From NCBI GenBank assembly GCA_013399895.1, contig VXBA01003146.1, positions 373,443 through 437,442 on the forward strand: a DNA stretch of 64,000 bases, in the 5' to 3' direction. The position numbers and the translations under genes are program-made. Under the pieces are notes generated by a model, which saw only the letters and a program-made list of their open reading frames with translations, was not told the DNA's origin and did not search any database. Source of the stretch: Serilophus lunatus. Its lineage: Eukaryota; Chordata; Aves; Passeriformes; Eurylaimidae. This document shows, piece by piece, positions 14,134 to 26,765 of this stretch (the stretch's first letter is position 1; each line of letters opens with the position of its first letter).

Positions 14134-17100
14134 GAGAGAAGCCATAGTTACAGCATGGCTGTTGCTGGCAGTGTTCTTGGTTTTTTATTTTGGTTTTTTT
14201 TGTACTCAATTTTTTTAATCTGAAGAAAAAAACATAACCATCAAAAAAGTACACTTCAGGTTACAAAGTACAGCAGCTATCCCCAGCAATTCTAATCCAG
14301 TGTTAGCACAGTAGTTTTTCCCCAACAAAATGGGATTTTATTTACATTAGCTCACAAAGAAAGTGGGAGACCGAGCTTAAAAAAATCTCAACCACAATCT
14401 ACATTCACCATAAAAGCTGCATTTTACACAACATTTTCTTGAACCCCTATAAAGTGTCGTTCTTTGCCAATGGAGTGAACATAGTTGGGAGGGGCAGAAA
14501 ACCTTCAGAAATGTGTTCTTTGCCTTTGTCCTGACCTGCTCTTGCTTGGCTACCTGAATCTGGCAGTCAGATTTAGAGGTCACTGGAAAACCAAAAACCT
14601 TCAAATGGATTTATCTCTTGTATCTGCCCCTAAACAGCTCCTACATTCACACTTGCAAAACAAAAGGGACAATATTTGAGACCATAATAGGTAAAGCACC
14701 TTAATTATAAATACAGGCTGATCTTCACAAGTCCACAAGGCTGTCCCCAACCTTCAACTGGAACTTTATATGGTTGCACAAAACCTTTTTAATTTTTGAG
14801 TTTGCCTGTCTCTGGTTGGCATATTAGCCTGGAGGGATACCAGTAGATTCTTGGAAGCATATTTTACTGAGAAAGCCTTTGCATGCTGCATCAGTTTTTG
14901 GGGAAGGTTGTGTTTTCTCCTGACTCCTTTGCCCTGCCCATAGCAACCTGACATATGGAGGAGTTGCCTTCTGCTGCTGTACAACAGCCTTCTTGATGCT
15001 AATATTTTATGTACCAGGACATATCTAGCTTATATGAGTTTGAGGGGCTTAGTGTGTTCCCAAAGGAATAGTAAGAAGGATAAGAGATTTACATAAATAG
15101 TGAGATTTTAATGGAACTCACTGTTTGGGTAACCTATAGGATAACAGATGAATAGATAGTGGAGAGTGCTCCTTTATTATCAAATACGTCTCAAGAATCT
15201 AGGAAAATGCAGGAAAATGTCCAAATGCTGAGGACAGTATACTGTCATTTCTTGAGACTCACGCCACCAAGTACAAGGTGAGTTTTTTAACTCCAGTCTC
15301 TCATTTCTTCACTCTCATTTTTCTAGGACTACAAAAGAAGCAGAGGGATGAGGTAAAAAAGGATCAGTTGAGCAACAGTGTCCAGAATGAGAGCAAACAT
15401 ATGAGAGATAGGGGACAGGCAGAGTCTGGAACAGAGGTGTGCAGAGGGAAATATTTTGAAATAAAACTTACACTGCTGCTTTTATGTTTGTTGTTATGCA
15501 GGTATGAAGTTTGCCTCCATCACCTCCAGGGAGGAGGGTTTTGAGAGTTCCTGAAGGGTGTTTGTCTTCTTTCAAACACAGTCAGCAAAGAGATTATGCT
15601 CTAAAACCCTCTCTGCAGAAAAGTGCACCAGTTTCACAACATCATTTAAAAATCTATCTAATTAAAATAATAATCAGACACAGTTAAAGCTGTATAAGCC
15701 TTGCCAGTAGCGTATTGCTTAAAGACCAGACCCTATACACATTTGTGCATGTATTTAAATTTCACTTGTCTGGGTAATCCCATTAAATTTAAAAGGGCTA
15801 CTTGGGTACTTGATTTTATGCTCATGGGCAAATCTTTAGGTCTTAAGAGACATGACCTGCTGAATAAATATTTGGTACAAATCACTAACATACCAATGCA
15901 GGTAAAAAATGTACAAATATACTCAAAATGGTGGACTTGAGTTACTTAGCTAATTATAAAAAATTAATTAAGGGTTTGTTGGTTTGGTTTTTTGTTGTTA
16001 TCCAATTTCAGAAATTGATAAATTCTTAAAACTCCCCCTTAAATCTACCTTTGAGAAGAATTTGGGAAACAGTTGCAGGAAAGCTATGCAATACAATAGC
16101 AGCAATACCCAAAAAATAAGAGAAACTTTTGCAAACTGAAAGAAGGGGACCAGAATTCTTCACAAGTTTGCCCTTAAGAAAAATGGGCTATTTTTAATCC
16201 ACTGAACAGCCTAAGTGGAACCATCATAGGAAAAAAGCTATAGGTTTTGCAATACTCTTTGAACACATGAGGAAAAAGGCAATTTAATAATTGTGTGATT
16301 TTAAATACAAGTGGAACATTTTTAAGAACTTCATGCACCCTCGTCACTATTTACAAGCTAAGTTATTATTATAAGTTCATATCAAAAGTTGGATTTATAT
16401 TCTCTTTGGACTAGGTGACAATCCACTTATATTCTATACTGAATAAATTCAGCCATTTTATACAACTTAATCTTTTACATACAAAAATTACAGTCAGTAT
16501 TTTTGTTGGATATTGTCATATTCTGCAACTATTGAGCTCAGAACTTAAGTTTACTCTTGCTGTCCAGAAGGCTTATGAAACACAGTCAGACCAAATCCTA
16601 ACCTTTCCAACAGACAGTAAGAACTGGTTGAAACTTAGTGAGTTTAGATAAAAATAAAGATTCCACATCTTGGCCTGTGGGAAAATCCTCTACTTTTCTA
16701 CATTATTTTGTTCAACTCTTTTTGGTGGCAGAATCTCTTGCACTTTGAAATCTAATGTTGGATAAAGTATGACGAAGTGAAAAAACGTGTAGTTCTCCTA
16801 TTTAGCCATACCTCTCTGGTGAAAGCAGGTAGCTATTGCCTACCACGTTGGCTTTCTAGGTAAAGAAATTTGCTTAGCTATATAAAGCGTAGGTCCATAT
16901 TTTTTTATGAAACACATTTACTCATTTAAGTGTATTCAGGGCTCGTATATTGAATTCTACTTTTCTAACTTGATTCTTTAAAAAATGTTGTGATCCGTCT
17001 TCCTGGAGGTTAGGTCTACCTAAAAAAGATCCCAAGAAGCTGGTCATTGTCATAAACATATGAAAAAGTTGAAAGGCTCAATGTTGTGGGAGGGAATGCT

Positions 17101-20100
17101 ATTCGAAAACTCAATACCCATTTAGGATTTGTATCTCATTACAAAAATATTTATTCCTTAAAAAAATACAGAAATGTAAAATATTACATTTTCTATTATA
17201 TCCCCGCTTCCTTTCCAAGTATGCCATTTGGATGTTTGACTAGATTAAAAGGTGGAACGCCTTTTATTTCTCTAGAAACTCTGCATGCTGCCTTTCTGCT
17301 TGGACTAGTTTGTGGTATCTTAATAATTTTAGGTGTGAAAAATCAGTAGTGAACTTAGGTACACTGGCAGGGGACTAATATATTAGCTGTCAGGGAAGTC
17401 CCACTAAATGTTTGCTCATGGATACCACTGCTGCGATAGCAATGCTGACTCAGGATCTGATCCTTCCAGATGCTAAGCACCGTTTTGTTTTGTGTTTTCT
17501 TAGAAGAAGTAGCAATGCTCAAAGTTAACCTCTAAGATTACACCAGCTTGGGCAATCTCAGCAGTACATAAAATCTGTACAGGTACATAACGAACACCTG
17601 AACTATACCCTGTGTTAATCATTCATGCCCCGATCTTGCAGATGCCTACACACGTTCTTCTGTGAGTAGTCCTACTGACTGAAACAGGTCTACACACAGC
17701 ACAATCAGGCATATGTGTTTTTGATGCAGGACTAAACTCTTGTATTGCACCAGTAGAGGCACACTTCATGGAGAAGGGCTTACACACACTTCTCTTGCTG
17801 GGGATTGAAAGATAATGTTGTGTTTATACAGCTTTGGAATACAGCCTGCATTTTTTGGAAAAAAAAAATAAGGAAATGAAAGCTACAAAAAGAAGAAGGA
17901 AACCCAAGAGTGCTAAGGCAAACTGTCAAATGGCACATCATACCTACTTTGTCATTCATTTAGATAAAATCACAAAGGCAGACCAGAGGAGTTCTGTAAA
18001 CATATACCATACAGTACATCAGCCACAGGAAATCAAAAAAAGAAAACAACCCTGTAATTCTTTTCTTTCTGTATTGATATTCTAGTAGTTGTAAGAGATT
18101 GCCTAGCCACTAATCATAATGCTGTGATTTTTGATTTGTATTTTTCTTCTGTTAAAAAAAAGACAGAATGGAAGTAAAATGCAGTGGTTTGCAAAAGTAA
18201 TGGTCCCTGAATGCAAACAAGGGACAACATGAAAAATGAGTTTTTAGAAACTTAGAAAATACTAAGTATAAAAAAGTTTCATAGATTCCTTTTTTTTTCC
18301 CAGTCTAGGAAAAATACACTGAAAAGAGGGGTTGTTTGTTTGTCTTAGAAAAGTTAAGGCGAAGTTTGTTGTGGCAAAATGCTATCACTGAACCAGTTTG
18401 TGTCTCTGCTTTTTTGTATCCCCTCATGCCAGAACTAAAAATGTACATGTGATGGCATAAGTTAAACAGACAGGGATTTTGCTTAAAACAATACAAAAAT
18501 ACCCATCCCATGACGATCCTTACAAAAATCTCTCTCTGTTTGGCCTTAGTGCAGACCTCTTCCTTTGTGCCTGATTGTGCCTGAATTTCCACAGGCAGCT
18601 TCCTATCCACGGATGAGGGGAAAACCGACCCCCTTCAAAGCCCAAACCAGCCCTGGAAAAACAGTTTACATTCATCAGCCTGGGCTAACACATCTGAATT
18701 CCCCTGTAACCTGGCTGTAGGTCAATGGCTAAAAAGGACAAGCCAATGTTCAGGCATGTCTGCTGTCCCTGTGGAGGATGACTGGAGTAAGCATCTTTCG
18801 GCTAAGGCCCTGTGATTTCAGACCCAATTGCTCCTATTTTATGTTTTTCCTGACCTCAGATGTGGAACTGCCTTTGATCTGTAAAGACAAACTCTACGCA
18901 GTCAAAACTTTAGCTTTTCTAGATCTCCTGCTAACCACGGAGTTAATGTGAACACAGAAAAAAGACTGGCCTTCCTAGGCACTCAATGATATCTACAAGT
19001 ACTGAGCAGTAGGTATTTCAGAAGTTTAAGGTTTAAGGCTTGTGCTCTACTTCTAACCACTAAAGGGCCACTTCTGAGCTCTCCTGTGCTACCATCTCCC
19101 CACCATGTTGTGCCTCAGATGGTACAGTGGTCTCAGACACGTCCTGGTCTCAGCGTCAGCAAGCATCTCCCAAAGCTGGCCGCGAAGGGAGTCATCCCCA
19201 AAATGCTGAGTCGGTGCTAGACCAGAAGGGCATCTGACAGGGGGCACAGGGCTGAAGGGATGCAGGGACGTAATGGGTTAGGGTAATAGCACACCCCAAA
19301 CTTCCCAAGCAGAAGGCTTTGAGAAAAATTGTTCAGATGGGGAGAAGAGCTGCAAGGGGAAAAAGATCAGGCTGTGAAGACACCATGAGGCCAGAGTGGC
19401 TGTGAAGGTGGCATCACATCCAGAGAGGAAAGGGTGGTGAGCAATGAGATGACTGGCCAGGCCAGGAGGAGATGGCTGAGAGATTTTTTTCTGACTGTTA
19501 CTGGTGAGGTCAGCAGGCCCCAGAGTGAGAGAACAATTGCAAAACATGCCCAGCTCCCGTGTCCTTCACAGGTAGGTGCAAGATAGGGTCTCGCCCTTTG
19601 TGTTGCAGTGCTTTGGGGTCCTAAACGTGCCTGGGGACAGCCTCACATGGCCACACTGGGCTTGAAAACTTAGGGTCTTAAGAAATGTTGGCATTTGTAA
19701 ATGCTTCACATTCCAGAGTGGAAGGGGCTGGGGGGCAGGGATGTGTGTGAGGAAACACTCCACCTCCAATCCCCAAACCCCATAACCCAGCTAAAAAAAA
19801 AACCCCAAAACAGGCTGCTAGTTTTTAACAAACAGCCACTAGACCTATTGCAATGTGAGGCTCTGTGGTCCTTCTCCCCTTTGATAAAACTTAGCCACCT
19901 AAGCCTGAGTCAAAGGATGATGTGCAGAGCTTCTCTTGGTGAGTTTGGTCCTCCAATCATCCAAAGCCCCCAGGGGGAGGCAATGGGAGCATGTGGAAAT
20001 CTATAAATTTCTGCCTCTGCAGCAGATATGGAGGTCAGCAAAATTTCTACAGGTGTCAGAGGTGAGGCTGTCTTAACTACTCTGATTTTTTTTTTTTTAC

Positions 20101-20380
20101 TGCNTTTGTCTGACAGTCATCTGGGCAGTGATGAGAAGTGTCCAGCTCCATACTGATGGCTGAGTGACTTAACATAGGAACTAACTTTTGCATTTTCTGT
20201 TCGTGTAGGTTTTCAGTGTGCCTCATATTACTACTGTCTTTTTTACTGGCACAGAAAGAAAAGAGTACAGAGCAAGAGCTGTGTTTTACCAGATGCTCTG
20301 AACTAACAATTAATGCAGTGAAAGCACCATCCAAAAGAGAACAGAAATATCATAGGAACCACCTCAGACTGTAAAGAGGG

Positions 20381-20436
20381 TTTTTTGGTTTCTCTTTCCT
20401 TTTTTTTTTCTTTTTTTTTTTTTTTTTTTCTTTTTT
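20381..20436. repeat. T-rich low-complexity tract
   Basis: About 55 bases of almost pure T interrupted by single C and GG bases, including a T19 run. On the minus (PALM2) strand this is A-rich, so it could act as an internal oligo(dT) priming site in cDNA work downstream of PALM2. Confidence 0.85.
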
Positions 20437-21479
20437 CCCCGTTGCTGTTACTGATTTTTAAAGACTGATGGTTTCAGAGACACTTCAAAATAATCTTCAA
20501 TACTTGTTCACACAATATAAAACCTGATTTTTAATCTCACTGGGTAGTTATAATTCTAGATTAATTTCACTAGAGCAAGTGAAGAGACAATAAAGCAAAA
20601 GTGGTATGAGACAAGAATCAGGTTCATAATATCCCATCATGAAAAAGCTGGCTGTTTTCTGTGTTAGAAAAATCAAAAGAGCAGGAAACAAAGGAATATT
20701 TACTGATTTTGGATGCCTTCACCTTTTTACATCTTTATCTTGAGTTGTTTTTAAGAGGCTTAATTTTCAGAGGTCAGATGAGGAAAAATGTGAAGGTGAA
20801 GCATCCAAAACCACCAGTGGTTTTTGAAAATGTTAGTCTTGTGGCTATAGGATCTTCTCCCAAAATAGCTGCTCTGACAAAATTCCAGGGGGTCTCCAAG
20901 GGAGTTTTACCTGGAAAAGCAGGGCAGGATCAGACCCATTGCCTATGAGTACATAGGTGCACTGAAGGTACACACTGTGAGAAATTATACTTCCCTAAGA
21001 ATTACAAAATAAATCTCTGGCCCTGCCCCTATTCCCAGCATGGAAAATTTTGTCACCGAATCCTGGAGGAACAGGGTCAGACTGTGAGAGAAGTTCATTT
21101 ATATTCCAAGGAAATAGAAAGCAATATCTCTCATCTACTGAAGTTCAGCAGGAAAACTTCATGTATAAACATTGGCAGAGTTACTGAAAGGCAAGTAATT
21201 AGATCAGTGACTCCCCTTCTGTTTCTGTGACAGCTGCATCTTTTTCATGTCAAGATAATTTCAACTGTAATTTTGGGAGATGAAGTGCATATACAATACT
21301 GTAATCTGGAAGATTTATATAAGGCAAAATCATCATTCATAGATTTTCTAGAAAGAATGATTAAGGTCCACTTCTGGTATCACCAATAAGCAGAACTGGC
21401 TGATGGGTTTTTCTGACACCGCAAACTGAACTGGAAAGTTAATATAAAACAAAATTATGCAAATTTTTTTGGGAAAGAC
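20437..21479. other. Non-coding stretch, possibly distal PALM2 3' UTR
   Basis: AT-rich sequence with no long frame on either strand. It could be the distal 3' UTR of PALM2 or downstream flank; no clear minus-strand AATAAA settles which. Confidence 0.45.
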
Positions 21480-22056
21480 TTGTCTGAGTTTTAGCAAATT
21501 AAAACAATAAAATGATCTGAGACTTCCCCCAATAAATAAAAAATACGATCTATAAAATAATGCTTAAGTGTGATTTTTCTTAAAAAAGAGACATAACATT
21601 TTTTTAAGGCTCTCTATCTGGCAGCTGTGAAACTCAGACCCCCACAGAATCCTAGGAATCTAATCAAGCCTGCCAGATATTCAAAGAAAAAATGTAAAAA
21701 GTGTTTTCATTATATATATAAAATATATATATAAATCAAATAAATATGAAAACATATGTTCCATTTCCCATTTATCTCTCACTCTATAATATTAAGAAAA
21801 AAACTCAAACAATAAGAACAACAAGAACAAAAAAAAAAAGGCAGAAAACCCCCAACCTCTCCCCAAACCCCAAATAGTATGTCTGATGGGAAAATAACCA
21901 TGTGTTCCTCTTCCTGAAGAACTAGAAAGCAAAGCAACCCAACTGCAAGGCAATGGAGGCATTCACTTCCAGTTCACAGTATTGCAGTTAGAAGTAGAGT
22001 GAGGTCTAGGTAAGTGATGGAGCAGGAGCTGCCTGGAGTAGGGAAGGAGGAGGTGT
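21480..22056 (-). other. PALM2: Probable PALM2 3' untranslated region (proximal part)
   Basis: Sequence directly after the PALM2 stop codon has no long frame and becomes strongly AT-rich, as is common in vertebrate 3' UTRs. It contains an (AT)n-like tract at 21711-21734 and A/T homopolymers. On the minus strand I see no AATAAA just downstream; weaker variants (TATAAA near 21316 and 21099, ATTAAA near 20530) exist but are not decisive. The 3' end is therefore unassigned. Confidence 0.5.
21711..21734. repeat. (AT)n near-palindromic tract in probable 3' UTR
   Basis: Two TATATATATA blocks separated by AAA make a short AT microsatellite, which could fold back on itself. It lies about 320 bases beyond the PALM2 stop codon. 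Confidence 0.85.
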
Positions 22057-22805
22057 TCACATGACAATACAGCATTGACAGCGCTTTTTCTTTTGTGTAC
22101 CTGGGGCAGCTTCCAAGGGCAGACTCTCTTCCTTCCCCTCAGGAGAGGAGGGTTCTGTCGTGTCTGACAGGGGCCTGCCAGAGACCAGCTCAGCAGCGTT
22201 CCCATCCATGGTGGAAACATCTGTCACTGTCTTCTCCCGCAATGACTTCTCATCGTCTTCATCAATCAGCACAAGCTCTGCCTTGATGGTCTCATCATAT
22301 CCCAGCACTTTCTTCGTTTCCTCTTCATCATCAATGTTCTGGTAGCCCATAAATATCATTGTCACTGGTTGATCTGCACTGGCCTCCAGCGTTTCACCAC
22401 CACAGGGTTTGTCTTGGGGCTGAGGGATCACAGCATGTCCTTTGCTGGATTTGTGTACCATTTCCAGCTTTGCCTCCTTGAAGAGCATTTGCTCCTTCAT
22501 ATGGCTAAGGGTTCCATCAGCTACCACATTTCTGTCTGACACAGTCATTTTTTCATACCCTCCTTTTACACTTGATTGTCCAGCTTTCTGCATAAGTTCA
22601 TCTACGTCCTTTGAGCTTAATTTATGTACTCCATTTTCTACTACTGTGCCACCAGAGTGAACCTCATAGACTACCTTGGAACCATCATCACAGACTTTGA
22701 ATCCTCTTTGATGGGCCTCATCTGGGCCAACAGGTGAAGTAGAGACAAGCTTGGTCTCTCCTGTCTGTTTGTCTTTCTCCACATTAATTTCCATGGTGCA
22801 CAAAG
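22057..22805 (-). CDS. PALM2: PALM2 terminal coding exon with CaaX box
   Basis: After two bases that complete the junction codon, this exon encodes 248 residues beginning LCTMEINVEKDKQTGETK and then a stop (22057-22059). It carries the paralemmin-specific blocks: KVVYEV-SGGTVVENGVHKLS, a VDELMQKAGQSS segment, DQPVTMIFMGYQN, an acidic ELVLIDEDDEKSLREKTVTDVS stretch, and a Ser/Pro/Glu-rich tail. The C-terminus is a basic KKKR cluster, a CQC pair and the CaaX box C-I-V-M. In the paralemmin family the CaaX cysteine is prenylated and adjacent cysteines palmitoylated, anchoring the protein at the plasma membrane. The acceptor is TTCATTCAAG, preceded by a long pyrimidine tract. The Met in LCTMEIN could be an internal start for a short form, but nothing here proves that. 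Confidence 0.96.
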
Positions 22806-23920
22806 CTTGAATGAAAACAAGAGAGGAAGTGCATGTTACAACAAAAAAAGCCAGTGAATGGTTAATTGCCAAACAGACAAAGAAAACTATGGTGACTCTT
22901 TTTCCTATCTCCTGCTTCTAAAGGGCTAAGCATTCTACGTTAGAGGTGGGATGCAACACTGTGGACAGAGATAGTGATTACTCTATGGCTTTTTATGCAG
23001 TTCGAGGCTAGATACACTTGTGGCAAACAGGACCTACTTTTCTAGCTCATGCTGCATGGAGCTGTCTCTGATCAGTTAGGAGCGCCAGGAGGTTAGGTGT
23101 AATTTACACAAAGGGAGGTTAACAGCATGCAGGTTGCCCTCAAACTTTCCATTCTGAACTTAACTCAAAATTCAGAGAGGGCGTCGCTATTCTCTCTTTC
23201 TTCTCTGCCAACAAACTCCTAGTTAGTTGGCAACAAGTTTTGTTTGCTGCAAGTAACACCCAGACCATTTTATTATCTATGCTTGTCCTTGTTTAACTCT
23301 TCCATCTCTAGCACTCAAAACATTTTAGAAAGGTGAAGAAACATTGTTCATCCTGTTCTACAGGTGGAAAACCAAAACCTCACAGGAATGTGATAATTTC
23401 TCCCACAGATGCGTGGCAGGGTAGCTCTCTCAGCTTCCACAACAAGACATTGACAATCATCTCTGCTTCCAGGTTGAGAGAATGTACAAAATTGGTGAGA
23501 AGTGCTCCCTCATTTATGTGAATTAGGCATTAAGCACCACTGCCAAAAGTGAACAAAAAAGTAACAATGAACTGATATTCAAAGAGTCATGACACAACAG
23601 GTAAAAACTTATGTGAGGGATGTTGCTTTAGAATAGCAAAGGTTTTCTAGCAGTTAAGGATGCAGCAATGAGATGAAAATTGTAGACCACACAGTAGGAA
23701 TAGACAAGCAGTCTACACTGCTCCAACACCCATTTTGAGATACGATGACATCTCACTAGACAGCTTTTCAAAGAAAAATGTGCAAAGGTCTCTTAGATTT
23801 TCCAGAAGTGTTAATTTGTTTAAGCATTTCTGGTATGCATAGGAAAACATTTTGGCTCCTGGACAGACATCCACAGACACTTGATTACACTTGAAGAGAT
23901 GGCAATGGTCACCAAGGGAA
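22806..23920 (-). other. PALM2: PALM2 intron (before terminal exon), 3' part
   Basis: Intron sequence with the polypyrimidine tract and acceptor at 22806-22850. The frame of the terminal exon remains open upstream to an ATG at 22872, giving a hydrophobic leader that only reflects the pyrimidine tract. No counterpart of the mammalian VGWEN exon was found. Confidence 0.7.
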
Positions 23921-25090
23921 GAACAAAGACATTATCTATCTAGATTTCTATAAGGCCTTTGATATGGTCCCCCATGACATCCTTATCTCCAAACTGGAGA
24001 GATATGGGCTTGATGGATGGACTATTTGGTAGATAAGTATTTGTCTAGATGGACACAGCCAGAGAGCTGTGGTCAGCGGCTCTATGACCAGGTGAGGGCC
24101 AGTGATGAGTGGTGGTCCCTCAGGGCTCTGTCTTGGGACTGATGCTCTTCAATATCTTTACCAGTGACAGAGACAGTGAGATTGAGTACAGCCTCAGCAA
24201 GTTTGCAGATGAAATGAACCTGAAAGATGAAACTGATACAAAAGAAGGAAGGGATGCCATTCAGGGGGACCCAGACAAACTGGGTAAGTGGGCCCATGAG
24301 AACCTCATGAAGTTCAACAAGTCCAAGCGCAAGGGGCTGTGCCTGGGTTGGGCCAATCCCGTACATTAGTACAGATTGGGAGAAGTCATTGACAGCAGCC
24401 CCGAGGAGAAGAACTTGGGGATTCTTGTCTGTGAAAAGCTAGACAGGAACCAACAGTGTGTGCTCATAGCCCAGAAGGCCAACTGCATCCTGGCTGCATC
24501 AAAAGAAGTGTGGCTAGCAGGGTGAGGGAGGTGATTCTGTCCCTCCACTCTGCCCCTACTCTGTGTACCCAGAGTGCTGTGTCGAGGTCTGTGGCCCTCA
24601 GCATAAGAGAGACGTGAAGGTGTTGGAACAGGTCCAGAGAAGAGCCATGAAGATGATCAAAGGGATGGAGCACCGCTCTTATGAAAACAGGCTGAGAGAG
24701 CCGGGATTGTTCAGCCTGGAGAAGAGAAGACTTCAGGGAGGCTTTATTGTGGCCTTTCAGTACCTTAAGGGGGCTTTATATAAAGGAGGGAGAGGGATTT
24801 CTTTTACAAGTATATAGGGACAGGACAAGGGACAATGGCTGCAAACTGAAAGGGGGTAGGTTTAGAATAGATGTCAAGAAGAAATTCTTTACTGAGAGGA
24901 TGGTGAGGCACTTGCATAGGTTGACCAGAGAAACTGTGGATGTCCCATTCCTGAAAGTTTTCAGGAAGGCCAGGTTGGAAGGTGCCCTGAGCAACCTGAT
25001 TTAGTGAAAACCTCCCTGCCCGTGTCCATGGAGTTGGAATTACATGATCTTTAAGGTCCCTTCCAGCCTAAACCATTCTATTGTTTCATA
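23921..25090 (+). mobile_element. CR1 LINE, 5'-truncated, reverse-transcriptase end through 3' tail
   Basis: The element starts within the reverse-transcriptase domain (conceptual YLDFYKAFDMVPHDIL), continues with a VPQGSVLG-LFNIF block and the SLSKFADE block, then the C-terminal stretch recognisable as VLEQVQRRAMK and LFSLEKRRLQGG. It ends in the CR1 tail with ATGATCTTTAAGGTCCCTTC and AACCATTCTATTG. The frame is broken several times by stops and shifts, so it encodes nothing functional. The catalytic pair expected as ADD reads ADE. It sits in a PALM2 intron, antisense to the gene. Conceptual minus-strand frames here are shadows. Confidence 0.96.
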
Positions 25091-26663
25091 TTTAGGATAA
25101 GTTGCAAGATAGATCTTTTATCTATGGTATGAAGTACTGACACATAACCTGACTTATTAGGAAGACTTTGGACAACAAGTTCTAGCACTCCTAAGGAGAC
25201 TCTGTTCTAGAGAGTTAACAGGTGTGATCCTTTTGTATTTCAAGTCTGGAAAATCTGCTAAGGCTTTTGCATAAATATGAGTGAGTTTCTTAGAAAGCTT
25301 TTCACCAGTGAAACGCATTGCCATTGGAGAAGTATGCATGTTGTTTGTTCTCTATGGGAAAACCTAGCAGCCCAGATTGTCAAAGTAGCCATAAAATAAA
25401 TTAATGTTAATATCTAAAATGTCTTTATTTAACCAAAGCTTATTTACCGCAAAGTGTGGTCTATTAACAGAATACAAAACTACCTGACAATAGAATTGAA
25501 ACTGAAAGTGGTACTTCAAGATTACAGCCACTATTCACAAGTTTTCTGCACAAGCTTTAATTACAGCGAAACATGATGCAGTGCTTCACGACATTATCCC
25601 AACATGCAGACAAAAGGATCTAACTTCTGCCTGTTATATCTATTCAGAGGCTGTTTTTTTCTAATAAAATAAATCTTGGACTTTGAGCTTGTTTTAAGGT
25701 GGATGCTTACAGCTCATCTTTAATAATATATGCTGGTGCCTTTTCTTTAACCTATTGCACACACACAATAACAGTCATCAAGGACTACATTAACAAGGCT
25801 TCTGAGTCATCCAAAGAATGAAAGAAATTATTGCTTTCTTGGTGTTGACAAAATGGCATAGAACACACAGAAAAGCTTGCTTTTAACACATATCAGGGTA
25901 AGCACTGGTGGAAGGGAAGCTTTTGGAATAGCTTGCAACAGGACTTACGGAAAAAAATACATATTTCATAGCTGTGTACAGTCTTTTATCTGCTTTGCTA
26001 TGCTTCTTAGCCCATTCTTCAAGTATGTCACCCTTCACCCCACTCCTTGGAACGCCTCTTAAGTAGCCAAAAGCATTTTTGTCTTGTGATATGGAGAACT
26101 TTGTTTAGAAAAGAGGGATTTTAAAAGTAATAGAGATGTACAGCTTTTAACAATCATGTTTTTACATTTAACACATATACTCAATCTGAAAAATAAATGT
26201 TAGAAAATTTTCTGTATGACTCCAAGCACAAAACATGCCCACCTTTTCCCCAAGAAGAAAGAATGGCACATGAAGAAGTATAAAATGACATAAACATTTG
26301 AAACATGTATGTGGTTTTGTGACCGCCTGTCTCATTCATCTTAATGAGAATTGCATGGGTACAACAGAGGAGACAAAACCTTGGCCTAGATACCATGTAT
26401 TTATATTACAGAGATGGAAAAAACCAAATGTTTCCATGTTAAAAAAGGGGTGTTTCCTATGCTACTTATATGTAGTTCAACTACATTTTTTTGAGAGTAC
26501 TCATTGCAGTTCAAAAAGCCTTGACTTATTTAGAAAATACAAATCAAGCGGCATTTCCTGGCATTTAAATGATATCGGGACACCAGACTCATTAAGGTAA
26601 TATAACAAAAAAAGTTCATGGCTACTGGACTGGTATTATAATACTTTGTTCCTTGAGACTTAC
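25091..26663 (-). other. PALM2: PALM2 intron (before terminal exon), 5' part
   Basis: Intron sequence between the CR1 insertion and the linker exon donor. AT-rich, with only random-looking short frames. I see no additional PALM2 exon or RNA gene in it. Confidence 0.7.
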
Positions 26664-26765
26664 CAGCTACTCTGCTTGCTCCGTCCCACCCAGGAACTGG
26701 TTCTGCTGTTCGTGAATAGAGGGTTGGGAGTTCAGGGATCTGGGAGTAAATGTAATTTACTGCAT
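26664..26765 (-). CDS. PALM2: PALM2 linker exon (102 nt)
   Basis: This exon completes an Asp codon, encodes 33 residues (AVNYIYSQIPELP through WDGASRVA) and ends with one base of the next codon. The acceptor is TCTGACACCAG and the donor is G|GTAAGTC. The segment matches the PALM2 region between coiled coil and C-terminal part, including the SRTAEP-PG motif conserved with mammals. The Y, S, T and P content suggests a disordered linker. Because it ends in phase 1, it can join directly to the terminal exon (acceptor at 22806-22807), giving a new Ala codon at the junction. In mammals a roughly 60-residue exon (starting VGWEN) can follow; I could not find a counterpart between 22.8 and 26.6 kb. 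Confidence 0.94.

Larger units (their letters stand above)
8691..20380. other. Non-coding stretch downstream of PALM2
   Basis: No exon or RNA gene is recognised. The longest frame is 120 codons (12469-12831, plus) and looks random in composition. Simple repeats occur: a (GT)7 run inside an alternating purine-pyrimidine tract at 13306-13329, and A16 at 14118-14133. An unresolved base sits at 11936 after a T run and another at 20104 just after one. The segment around 18.6-19.8 kb is less AT-rich than its surroundings but shows no gene signals. Confidence 0.6.

Noticed and set aside
22806..22872. In-frame upstream ATG giving PALM2 terminal exon a hydrophobic, signal-peptide-like N-terminus
   Set aside because: The hydrophobic residues are the translation of the acceptor's polypyrimidine tract; the AG at 22806-22807 with matching phase marks this as intron.
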